A stretch of 7,529 nt of DNA from positions 1 to 7,529 of the forward strand of contig JAHCKJ010000096.1 in NCBI GenBank assembly GCA_026125835.1. The letters run 5' to 3'. Shown here piece after piece: positions 1-5,637 of this stretch. Position 1 is the stretch's first letter; each line of letters opens with the position of its first letter. Source of the stretch: Sphingopyxis sp. (lineage in GTDB: Bacteria; Pseudomonadota; Alphaproteobacteria; Sphingomonadales; Sphingomonadaceae). The position numbers and the translations under genes were made by a program. The notes beneath the pieces are model-generated. The model saw only the letters and a list, made by a program, of their open reading frames with translations, had not been told where the DNA came from and did not search any database.

Positions 1-26
1 GCCGTTGGCGCGCGGGGGTTTTTTTT
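1..26 (+). terminator. Possible 3' half of an intrinsic terminator cut by the window edge
   Basis: A very GC-rich stretch (1-18, ending in GGGGG) runs straight into eight consecutive T residues (19-26). This is the form of the 3' arm and U-tract of a Rho-independent terminator for a plus-strand gene lying before base 1. The complementary 5' arm would be outside the window and cannot be seen, so the call is inference. The T-run precedes rather than follows the visible CCCGCC-TTC-GGCGGG hairpin at 31-45, so that hairpin does not make a canonical terminator on either strand. Confidence 0.3.
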
Positions 27-91
27 GGGGCCCGCCTTCGGCGGGGGGTGGGTAAATGCACGGGGGTGGTCAGGGGCAGGTCGGCCTCGCC

Positions 92-116
92 GGGTCTGAC
101 CTTGTGGTCAGCACCC
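92..116. terminator. Stem-loop downstream of the lipoprotein gene (possible 3' end)
   Basis: An inverted repeat pairs GGGTCTGACC (92-101) with GGTCAG (106-111) and ACCC (113-116). That gives ten base pairs with one bulged C and a TTGT loop. It begins 26 nt beyond the stop codon of the minus-strand lipoprotein gene. No U-tract follows on the minus strand, and only TTGC follows on the plus strand, so it is not a textbook intrinsic terminator. It could be a transcript 3'-end stabiliser or part of a Rho-dependent end. Nothing else is recognisable in bases 1-141. Confidence 0.35.
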
Positions 117-141
117 TTGCGTTCCTGCATTGGCAGCGCGC

Positions 142-708
142 TTAGCCGGCCACAATGTCAGCAGGCGGGTAATCCTCGGCCGACGAGGGGCAGCCGCCCT
201 GTTTCATGACTGCGGGCTTGCCGGCGACGTACCAGGCGGCGGACCAGAGTTCGGGGTCGTCGCCGACCGCTTCGAAGATGCAGACCTCGCCCTTCGTTCC
301 GTCGGGCGCGATGACCACCGCCCAATTATATCGATCCTCCGCCCGCCGCGCGCCGCCCCAGGCAAGGATGCGGTCGCCCGCGACGCGGACGATCGGCAGG
401 CCCAGGCCATTGTCGGCAAAGACGACCCGCGCGCGCGCCTGTGCATCGGGAACCGCGGTCGCGATCGCCGCCTGGACCGCGGGATGGTCGAGGAAGCGGT
501 GGCCATTCACCACGTCGAAGGGATATTTGCCAACATAGGGCGTCAGATCGACCGGGCCGCGGCGCGCTTCCTTGACGCTGATCGGGATCGAAGGGGCGAT
601 TTTGGGCTCGCTGGCGGCGGTTTTGGCCGGTTCGGCGTTCGGGGTTTCCGCCTCGGCACAGGCCGACAGGGGGAGTAGCGCGGCGAGCGTAGCGGCGACG
701 AACTTCAT
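142..708 (-). CDS. Small lipoprotein of unknown function
   Basis: The protein has 188 residues. It starts with a short Lys-led hydrophobic signal (residues 1-16) and a lipobox Leu-Ser-Ala-Cys with Cys17 as the likely lipidated residue. The +2 residue is Ala, so no inner-membrane retention signal is seen and an outer-membrane destination is likely. Residues 18-48 are an Ala/Pro/Glu-rich linker. A compact soluble domain follows (about 54-188), with YVGKYPFD near 58-65, a FLDHP stretch near 72-76, several Trp residues and two Cys (143 and 173) that could form a disulfide. I do not recognise the family with certainty. The spacing vaguely recalls secreted Ivy-like lysozyme-inhibitor relatives, but the diagnostic Cys-x-x-His-x-Cys loop is absent, so I assign no function. 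The start at 708 is chosen because AGGAGA (713-718) lies 4 nt upstream and the signal peptide begins exactly there. A longer frame back to a TTG at 759 has neither. The gene is 109 nt downstream of the cyclase gene on the same strand, with a hairpin between them, so co-transcription is uncertain. Confidence 0.85.
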   Translation of the reverse strand: MKFVAATLAALLPLSACAEAETPNAEPAKTAASEPKIAPSIPISVKEARRGPVDLTPYVGKYPFDVVNGHRFLDHPAVQAAIATAVPDAQARARVVFADNGLGLPIVRVAGDRILAWGGARRAEDRYNWAVVIAPDGTKGEVCIFEAVGDDPELWSAAWYVAGKPAVMKQGGCPSSAEDYPPADIVAG

Positions 709-712
709 AAAA

Positions 713-718
713 TCTCCT
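713..718 (-). promoter_or_regulatory. Ribosome binding site fixing the lipoprotein start
   Basis: The minus strand reads AGGAGATTTTATG, a near-ideal Shine-Dalgarno sequence. It decides for the ATG at 708 over the in-frame TTG at 759, which would add 17 residues ahead of the signal peptide. Confidence 0.7.
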
Positions 719-745
719 GCCTTTAAGGTAGCATGGCGCCACAAC

Positions 746-780
746 CCGCGGCAGCGCAATATGAACGCGCTACGCCGCGG
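746..780. other. Strong imperfect hairpin between cyclase and lipoprotein genes
   Basis: CCGCGGC (746-752) pairs with GCCGCGG (774-780). AGCGC (753-757) pairs with GCGCT (767-771). This makes twelve base pairs with a 2-nt bulge (772-773) and a 9-nt loop. It lies 37 nt after the cyclase stop and 37 nt before the lipoprotein ATG. No U-tract follows in either direction. It may end cyclase transcripts, act as a processing site, or be a leader structure of the lipoprotein mRNA. The sequence alone does not decide. Confidence 0.45.
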
Positions 781-817
781 ATGCCATGGCGGCGGTGACC
801 CGGATCACATCGGCGCA

Positions 818-1999
818 TCAGCCGCCGCCCGCGGCGAGGCGCAGCGAGGCGGGGGTGAAAGTGCGGACGCGGTCGCGGCCGGTGCGCTTGGCTTCGTAAA
901 GTGCCTGATCGGCCTCGTGCATCAGCGCCGAAAGATTGCCGCCGGGCGAGCCGATGGTCAGGCCGATGCTGGTCGTCGGGACGAGCGCGGCGGGAATGTG
1001 CCCGGCGGCGGCGGTGGCGAGGCCGGTGCGCACCGCTTCGGCGAACTGGCGCGCGGTGTCGATCGCGGCGCCGGGGACGAGCAGGGCAAATTCCTCGCCG
1101 CCGATGCGGCCCGCGATCGTCCCGGGCGGCGCGATGGCGCGGACATGCGCGCCAAAGGCGGCGATGATCGCGTCGCCGACGGCGTGGCCATAAGAGTCGT
1201 TGATCTGTTTGAACCGGTCGAGGTCGGCGATCATCAAGGCGACCGGGCGGTCGTCGTCGAGACAGCGGCGGAGCGCCGGACCGGCGCGCGTTTCAAAGCC
1301 GCGGCGGTTGAGCAGGCCCGACAGATTGTCGTCGTCGACCTGGCGGCGCAATTCGTTGATCTGGTCGATCGCGATGGCCACCATCAGGCTGATCGCTGCG
1401 ACGATCGCGACCATCGCCTGGCTGAACTGGACCGTCGTCCAATACAGCGATTGCTGAAAGCCGACATAGCTGTCGAAACCGCCGCCGAGCGCGAGCAGCA
1501 CGATCGGCCGCGCGGTCAGGTTGACCACCGACAAGGCGGCGACCCAGAACAGCACCCGGTCGACGAGGTAGCGTTTCTTGATGGGCCAGAGCGCGGCGAC
1601 GATCATCATCGCGATGATCGCGGCGCCGATGCTGACCGACAGGATGCGGCCACCGATGCTGGGCTGGCGGAGCAGGAACCACAGGAAAAAAACCATCGCG
1701 ACGGCGCAGGTCAACGCCATCGGCCGCCACGGGATCGGCAAGCCGTAGCGACCGATGATCGCCGCGGCAAAAAAGACGCCGGTGGCCAGGAAGCCGATAT
1801 TGGCGGGGATGCGGTGCAGTTCGTAAGGCAGCGCCGGACCGACGTCGAGGATCAGAAAAGCGGTCGCCGATGCCGCATAGGCCGTCGCGGCATAAGCGAC
1901 ATACCGGTCGCGCCGGTTCAGCCAGAGCAGGAAAAAGGCGACCGCGAACAGCAGTCCGATGCCGGGGTTGAGCAACTGGATGAAAATCTGACCCGCCAA
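818..1999 (-). CDS. Membrane-anchored GGDEF diguanylate cyclase (7 TM + GGDEF)
   Basis: The 393-residue protein makes cyclic di-GMP from two GTP at the inner membrane. Residues 5-213 contain about seven hydrophobic segments (roughly 5-27, 33-52, 66-83, 91-110, 117-138, 148-171, 190-213), followed by a short linker and a complete GGDEF domain (about 220-385). Visible motifs are DNLSGLLNRR (224-233), the metal/GTP-binding DLDRFKQIND (259-268), SYGHAVGDA, and the active-site loop GGEEF (300-304). All residues expected for catalysis are present, so the enzyme should be active. The RxxD inhibitory site normally five residues before GGEEF is replaced by Pro-Pro-Gly-Thr (291-294), so classical product inhibition is probably lost. 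I cannot name the N-terminal sensor family. The start is TTG at 1997-1999, preceded by GGAGAGGCAGG. Upstream codons in this frame offer no ATG or GTG before a stop at 2051-2053, and the next internal Met is residue 94, inside the membrane region. A CRP-like palindrome lies about 60 nt upstream. Confidence 0.93.
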   Translation of the reverse strand: MAGQIFIQLLNPGIGLLFAVAFFLLWLNRRDRYVAYAATAYAASATAFLILDVGPALPYELHRIPANIGFLATGVFFAAAIIGRYGLPIPWRPMALTCAVAMVFFLWFLLRQPSIGGRILSVSIGAAIIAMMIVAALWPIKKRYLVDRVLFWVAALSVVNLTARPIVLLALGGGFDSYVGFQQSLYWTTVQFSQAMVAIVAAISLMVAIAIDQINELRRQVDDDNLSGLLNRRGFETRAGPALRRCLDDDRPVALMIADLDRFKQINDSYGHAVGDAIIAAFGAHVRAIAPPGTIAGRIGGEEFALLVPGAAIDTARQFAEAVRTGLATAAAGHIPAALVPTTSIGLTIGSPGGNLSALMHEADQALYEAKRTGRDRVRTFTPASLRLAAGGG

Positions 2000-2058
2000 A
2001 CTGCCTGCCTCTCCGTCCCCGAATGTAGCAACGTCATGGATAACGACCTGTTACTTTT

Positions 2059-2076
2059 CTGTGCGTCACATCACAG
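2059..2076. promoter_or_regulatory. CRP/FNR-type operator-like palindrome upstream of the cyclase
   Basis: CTGTGCGTCACATCACAG is an inverted repeat that matches the CRP consensus TGTGA-N6-TCACA at nine of ten defined positions (2060-2075; one half-site is TGTGC). It lies in the 98-nt gap between the lacI-type stop and the TTG start of the cyclase, about 60 nt upstream of that start, where an activator or repressor could act. No clear -35/-10 pair is visible beside it. The match is seen directly. Occupancy by a CRP-family protein is inference. Confidence 0.4.
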
Positions 2077-2097
2077 CGAGGCCGATGTTGCAATCGG

Positions 2098-3114
2098 TCA
2101 GGCGGTTCCCCGGACGACGAGCCGGACCGGGATGCGCGTACCGCTGCGGGTGCGATCGTCATCCTCGAGCGCCATCGCGACCAGCGCCTCGCCCGCCGCG
2201 TCGAGATCGGGTTCGAGCGTGGTCAGCGCGGGGTCGGCGAGCGTGCCGGCGCGGATGCCGTCGAAGCCGACCAGCGCGACATCGTGCGGCACCCGGCGAC
2301 CGGCGTCCTTGAGTCCCTGCAGCACGCCGAGCGCGAGCATGTCGGACGCCGCGAACACCGCGTCGACGTCGGGGTGCGCGGCGAGCAGCGCCTGCGCCGC
2401 GGCAACGCCCTGCGCGTGGCGGTCGGCGGCGGGGGGTGGTTCCGCGAGGATCGGCGCGATCCCGTGCGCCGCAAGCGCCGCGGTGAAACCGTCGCGGCGC
2501 TCGTCGAACTGGCGCTGCGGCGATTGCTGCGGCCCGACAAAAGCGATGCGGCGGCGGCCGAGTTTGACGAGATGGTCGGCGGCGAGCTGGCCGCCCTCGT
2601 CATTTTCGCTGCGCATCCAGTGGAAGGGACTGCCCGGGCTGCCCCAGCACACGAAGTCGAGCCCCGACGCTTGCGCCTGCGCAAAATAGTCCCATGCCGC
2701 GCGGTTGCTGGTGGTGCCGATGACGATCATCGCGTCCGCCAGCCCCGACGCGACGAAATCGGCGCGGAAATTGGCTTCGCTTTCCTGGAAGCTGACGAGC
2801 AGGTTGAAGCCGCGCGCCGAGGTCGCGGCGGCGATGCTGCCGAGCAGCGCGAAGTAGAAGGGGTTGATCGCGCTGCGGTCCTCGCCCGGGCGGCAGATGG
2901 TGACGAGCGCGATCGTCTCGCTGCTTTTCAGGCGCAGCGACGAGGCATGGCGGTCGACGACATAGCCGAGTTCGCGCGCGGCGGCGGCGACGCGGGCGCG
3001 GGTTTCGGCGTTGACGCCGGGGGAATTGCGGAGCGCGCGCGAGACGGTCGATTGCGATACGCCGGCGCGCTCGGCGACGTCGAACGATGTCGGACGCAGC
3101 ATCTTTGCGGTCAT
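2098..3114 (-). CDS. LacI/GalR-family transcriptional repressor (orphan)
   Basis: The protein has 338 residues, the usual LacI-family length. It has an N-terminal helix-turn-helix (about 9-28, FDVAERAGVSQSTVSRALRN) and the family's hinge region (ELGYVVDRHASSLRL, 48-62), where Leu60 is the candidate minor-groove residue. A periplasmic-binding-protein-like ligand domain follows (about 66-338), with the conserved SDMLALGVLQGLKDAG (258-272), VALVGFDG (279-286) and LTTLEPDL (298-305). It should bind an operator as a dimer and release it, or bind it, on sensing a sugar or related small molecule. No sugar transport or catabolic gene is adjacent, so the ligand and targets are unknown and autoregulation or a distant regulon is likely. 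The start at 3114 is supported by GGGGAGAG (3121-3128) 6 nt upstream. It also avoids 38 extra low-complexity residues that would overlap the kinase gene. The gene follows the histidine kinase on the same strand after 64 nt. Confidence 0.93.
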   Translation of the reverse strand: MTAKMLRPTSFDVAERAGVSQSTVSRALRNSPGVNAETRARVAAAARELGYVVDRHASSLRLKSSETIALVTICRPGEDRSAINPFYFALLGSIAAATSARGFNLLVSFQESEANFRADFVASGLADAMIVIGTTSNRAAWDYFAQAQASGLDFVCWGSPGSPFHWMRSENDEGGQLAADHLVKLGRRRIAFVGPQQSPQRQFDERRDGFTAALAAHGIAPILAEPPPAADRHAQGVAAAQALLAAHPDVDAVFAASDMLALGVLQGLKDAGRRVPHDVALVGFDGIRAGTLADPALTTLEPDLDAAGEALVAMALEDDDRTRSGTRIPVRLVVRGTA

Positions 3115-3130
3115 GGCGGCCTCTCCCCTC

Positions 3131-3145
3131 GTTTGGGGCCGAAAC
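3131..3145. promoter_or_regulatory. Operator-like imperfect palindrome in the lacI-type leader
   Basis: GTTTGGGGCCGAAAC is a 15-bp inverted repeat with six of seven paired positions. It is centred 24 nt upstream of the repressor ATG and just upstream of its Shine-Dalgarno. The length and position suit an autoregulatory LacI-type site. The sequence does not match the common LacI-family consensus closely, and it abuts a hairpin, so the call is weak. Confidence 0.22.
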
Positions 3146-3168
3146 CCCGCGCGTCTGTCGCCGCGGGG
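3145..3168 (-). terminator. GC hairpin after the histidine kinase gene
   Basis: CCCCGCG (3145-3151) pairs perfectly with CGCGGGG (3162-3168) around a 10-nt loop, starting 11 nt beyond the kinase stop codon. On the minus strand the stem is followed by only TTT, so it is a weak intrinsic terminator at best. If it works, it separates kinase and repressor transcripts. Confidence 0.35.
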
Positions 3169-3178
3169 GGCGGGCTTG

Positions 3179-4798
3179 TCAATCGGCGGCGATCCGGTCG
3201 GGCCAGCGGATCGTGATGGCCAAACCATGATCGACGGTGCGACGGTCCCAGCTGCCTTTGAGCTGGCGTTCGATCAGCGTGCGGATGAACTGCGTACCGA
3301 AACTTTCGCTTTCGATTTGCGGCGTTGCGGCGAGATTGCTTTCCACCCAGCTGAACAGGATGTCGCCGCCCTCGCGTCGCCAGCCGACGGACAGATCGCC
3401 CTGTCCGGCGAGCGCGCCATATTTGATGCTGTTGGTGACGAATTCGTGGATGGCAAGCGACAACGCCTGCGCGCCTTCGTCGTCCAGCCGGACCTTGGGG
3501 CCGGAGATGGTCGCAAGCTGGTCCTGCGAGCGTCCCGCTAGTTCGAGTTCGCGGTGGACGATGCGGCCCAGCTCGACGGAATCGACCGCGCCGGTGACGA
3601 GCATCTGCTTGGCGTCCGACAGCGCGCGCATCCGGCCGTCGAATTTCGTCTCGAATTCATCGAGGCTGGACGATTCGCGCAGCGTGATCCGCGCGAGAGC
3701 GCCGATACGGGCGAAGGCGTTCTTCATCCGGTGCGCCATTTCGCCGATCATCAGTTCCCGATCCTCGGCGTGGCGCGCCTTTTCGTCGGCGAGCGCCTGC
3801 GCCGCGTCGATCCGGCGCCGCTGGACGCGATGGAGCTGGGTCGCGAGCAGCGCCAGCGCGATGCCGAAGATCAGGATCGCGACCGGGCGCCCGAGCCGTT
3901 CGAGGATACGGCCCGACGAAATCCGCATCGTCCACTGGCGGTCGGCGACTTGCAGCAGTTGCTCCTGCGCGTCCCAGCCCATGTCGCCCTTGCGGAATAC
4001 CAGCGGCGCCGACGGGCCGCGGCCGGCCCGGATTTCAAGGCCGTCGATCGCGTCGAGTTGCGGCCCGAGCACGGCGCGCATCATGTCGCCGGTCCGGAAC
4101 GGCGCATAGACAAAGGCTTCGACCGGCCGGGCACCGTTGCCGTTCACCACCGTCGCGCCGTCGACGCCGCTGACCGTGCGGGCATAGACGGGGACATAGA
4201 TCAGGAAACCCGGCTGTTTGACCGTGGCGGCCTTTTCTTGCGCCAAATGGACGATGCCGCTCGCCGCCGGCTGGCCGGTTTGCCAGGCGCGGCGCATCGC
4301 GGCGCGGCGCGTCGGTTCGCTGAACATGTCGAAACCCAGTGCTGCGTCGCGGCGCGGGGTATAGGGCTCGACCAGCACGACAACGAAGCCCACCGACTGG
4401 TCGGTCGCGGGCCACACCTTGATGTCGCGACCGTAATTTTCCCGCAGCCTGGCTTCCACGGCGGCCGGGGTCGCGGCGCGCATCGCGGCGGCGATGCCGA
4501 CACCTTCCATCCCAGGCGCGTGGATTTGCGGTTGCAACGCGGCCAGGTAAGCGCGGATGCCCGGCCCGCTGGCATTGCTGTCCGACTGGTAGAGCGCGCG
4601 CACCCCTTCCAGCACCGCGACATGGTCGCGCAGTCGCATGTTGATCTGTGCCGCGACGCGTTCGGCGCGGTCGGCCTCTTCGGCCTGGTTGTAGAAATAG
4701 CTGGCGGCGGCCGCGGCAAGCGTTGCGAGCAGGATGACCAGGCCGACAAAGCGGACCAGCAGCGCCAACAGCCGATCAGCCCAGGAATTCGGGCGCAT
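3179..4798 (-). CDS. CHASE-domain HWE-family sensor histidine kinase
   Basis: The 539-residue inner-membrane protein should sense an extracytoplasmic ligand and autophosphorylate on His. Order of parts: TM1 (about 11-35), a periplasmic CHASE-like domain (about 60-270, with GVRALYQSD at 65-73, LVEPYTPRRDAALGFDMFSE at 142-161 and PGFLIYVPVY at 196-205), TM2 (about 304-321), a short coiled linker, then the kinase core. The phosphoacceptor motif EMAHRMKN puts the accepting residue at His356. The N box HEFVTNSIKYGAL (451-463) carries the family's extra His451, and SWVES carries Trp484-x-Glu486. These are the residues the HWE family is named for. A glycine-containing ESFG (498-501) fits the G2 region. 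The stop is at 3179-3181. The ATG at 4798 is preceded by AGGA seven nt upstream. No response regulator is encoded nearby, so it is an orphan kinase here. HWE kinases often serve general stress or light responses, but the signal in this case is unknown. CHASE domains in other proteins bind small molecules. Confidence 0.93.
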   Translation of the reverse strand: MRPNSWADRLLALLVRFVGLVILLATLAAAAASYFYNQAEEADRAERVAAQINMRLRDHVAVLEGVRALYQSDSNASGPGIRAYLAALQPQIHAPGMEGVGIAAAMRAATPAAVEARLRENYGRDIKVWPATDQSVGFVVVLVEPYTPRRDAALGFDMFSEPTRRAAMRRAWQTGQPAASGIVHLAQEKAATVKQPGFLIYVPVYARTVSGVDGATVVNGNGARPVEAFVYAPFRTGDMMRAVLGPQLDAIDGLEIRAGRGPSAPLVFRKGDMGWDAQEQLLQVADRQWTMRISSGRILERLGRPVAILIFGIALALLATQLHRVQRRRIDAAQALADEKARHAEDRELMIGEMAHRMKNAFARIGALARITLRESSSLDEFETKFDGRMRALSDAKQMLVTGAVDSVELGRIVHRELELAGRSQDQLATISGPKVRLDDEGAQALSLAIHEFVTNSIKYGALAGQGDLSVGWRREGGDILFSWVESNLAATPQIESESFGTQFIRTLIERQLKGSWDRRTVDHGLAITIRWPDRIAAD

Positions 4799-4884
4799 TC
4801 AAATGTCCTGCCTTATTGGCTGCCGCAGCAGCGCCCCCCTCGCGCATCCGGTCTTCCATGCCGCGTGCGGCTTGGCAAGAATAT

Positions 4885-4900
4885 TTCGCGCCGGCGCGAA
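4885..4900. promoter_or_regulatory. Perfect 16-bp palindrome between divergent kinase and GST genes
   Basis: TTCGCGCCGGCGCGAA is its own exact reverse complement. It lies in the 173-nt divergent intergenic region, 87 nt before the kinase ATG and 72 nt before the GST-like ATG. It sits upstream of the proposed GST promoter and next to a minus-strand TATTCT (4878-4883), so a dimeric regulator there could affect both genes. I do not recognise the motif. GC richness makes such palindromes more likely by chance. Confidence 0.4.
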
Positions 4901-4915
4901 TTTGGTGCAAATAGG

Positions 4916-4943
4916 TTGTGAAGCGCAACCTTTTCACTATGCT
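4916..4943 (+). promoter_or_regulatory. Candidate promoter of the GST-like gene
   Basis: TTGTGA (4916-4921) and TATGCT (4938-4943), with a 16-nt spacer, form a reasonable sigma-70-type pair that would start transcription near 4950, about 22 nt before the ATG. The -35 overlaps an imperfect inverted repeat GGTTGTGAAGCGCAACC (4914-4930), which may be a regulator site. This is a sequence match only. Confidence 0.45.
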
Positions 4944-4971
4944 GGCGGACAGAGGAAAATGGGAGAGCGCG

Positions 4972-5628
4972 ATGATCATTTACGGATCGCTGGTGTCGCC
5001 GTTTGTGCGCAAGTTGCTGGGTTTTCTGGGCGAGAAAAACATCGCCTTCGAGTTGAAGGGCGTCGGCATCGGGGACCCCGACCCCGGCTTTCGCGCGGCG
5101 TCGCCGCTGGGCAAGATGCCGGCGATGGAGGACGATGGCTTCACGCTCGCCGATTCGAGCGCGATCATCCATTATCTGGAAGCCAGGCATCCCGAACCCG
5201 CGCTGATCCCCGCCGACCCGCAGGAACGCGGGCAGGTGATCTGGTGGGACGAGTTTGGCGATACGGTGCTGACCGCGTGCAGCGGCAAGCTGTTTTTCAA
5301 CCGCATCGTGGCGCCAAAATTCCTGGGCCGCGAGGGCGATCTGGCGGCGGCGGCGCAGGCGGAGGCCGAGGAACTGCCCAAGCTGCTCGCCTATCTGGAA
5401 AGCGCCATCCCCGCGTCGGGATATCTGGTTGGCGACAGGTTGACGCTGGCCGACCTGGCGGTTGCGTCGCCGCTGGTGAATTTGCGTCACTGCGGGTCGC
5501 CGGTCGATGCCGCGGCCTATCCGCGGATCGCGGCGTGGAGCGACGCGATACTGGCGCGTGACAGCCTGGCACCGTGGATTGCCAAGGAGGACCGGATGAT
5601 GGCCCGTGTCACGGGGGCGACCGCCTGA
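4972..5628 (+). CDS. Glutathione S-transferase family protein
   Basis: The 218-residue cytosolic protein has the usual GST length and two-domain layout. The thioredoxin-like N-terminal domain (1-75) has a SPFVRK segment (9-14; Ser9 is the likely glutathione-activating residue), the GKMPAMED loop with the cis-Pro at 50, and DSSAIIHYLE (61-70), where Asp61-Ser62 should hold the glutamyl group of glutathione. The helical C-terminal domain (about 86-205) has the N-capping motif TLAD (158-161) within GDRLTLADLAVASPL. Substrate class cannot be told from sequence. Conjugation or reductive dehalogenation/peroxide roles are all possible for such bacterial members. The start at 4972 is chosen because GGGAGAG lies 6-7 nt upstream and the thioredoxin fold begins at once. 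An 18-residue longer frame from 4918 would overlap the proposed promoter. The gene is divergent from the kinase and convergent with corA, so it is monocistronic. Confidence 0.93.
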   Translation: MIIYGSLVSPFVRKLLGFLGEKNIAFELKGVGIGDPDPGFRAASPLGKMPAMEDDGFTLADSSAIIHYLEARHPEPALIPADPQERGQVIWWDEFGDTVLTACSGKLFFNRIVAPKFLGREGDLAAAAQAEAEELPKLLAYLESAIPASGYLVGDRLTLADLAVASPLVNLRHCGSPVDAAAYPRIAAWSDAILARDSLAPWIAKEDRMMARVTGATA

Positions 5629-5637
5629 CCGGGCGCG

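Noticed and set aside
27..45. Hairpin CCCGCC-TTC-GGCGGG beside the T-run as a terminator
   Set aside because: The T-run is 5' of the stem on the plus strand, and becomes an A-run 3' of the stem on the minus strand, so the polarity is wrong for an intrinsic terminator either way.
572..2689. 705-codon open frame on the plus strand
   Set aside because: It lies antisense to the cyclase and lacI-type genes. The translation is Arg/Asp/Gly-rich without recognisable domains, and stop codons are simply rare in this GC-rich phase. It also runs through both intergenic gaps.
2284..3216. 310-codon plus-strand open frame
   Set aside because: It is antisense to the LacI-family gene, whose helix-turn-helix and ligand-domain motifs are unmistakable.
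3115..3228. N-terminal extension of the LacI-type protein to an ATG at 3228
   Set aside because: It would overlap the kinase coding end, is Pro/Arg/Gly-rich, and ignores the good ribosome binding site before 3114.
3554..4921. 455-codon plus-strand open frame
   Set aside because: It is antisense to the well-supported HWE kinase, with low-complexity Arg/Asp/His-rich composition and no domain.
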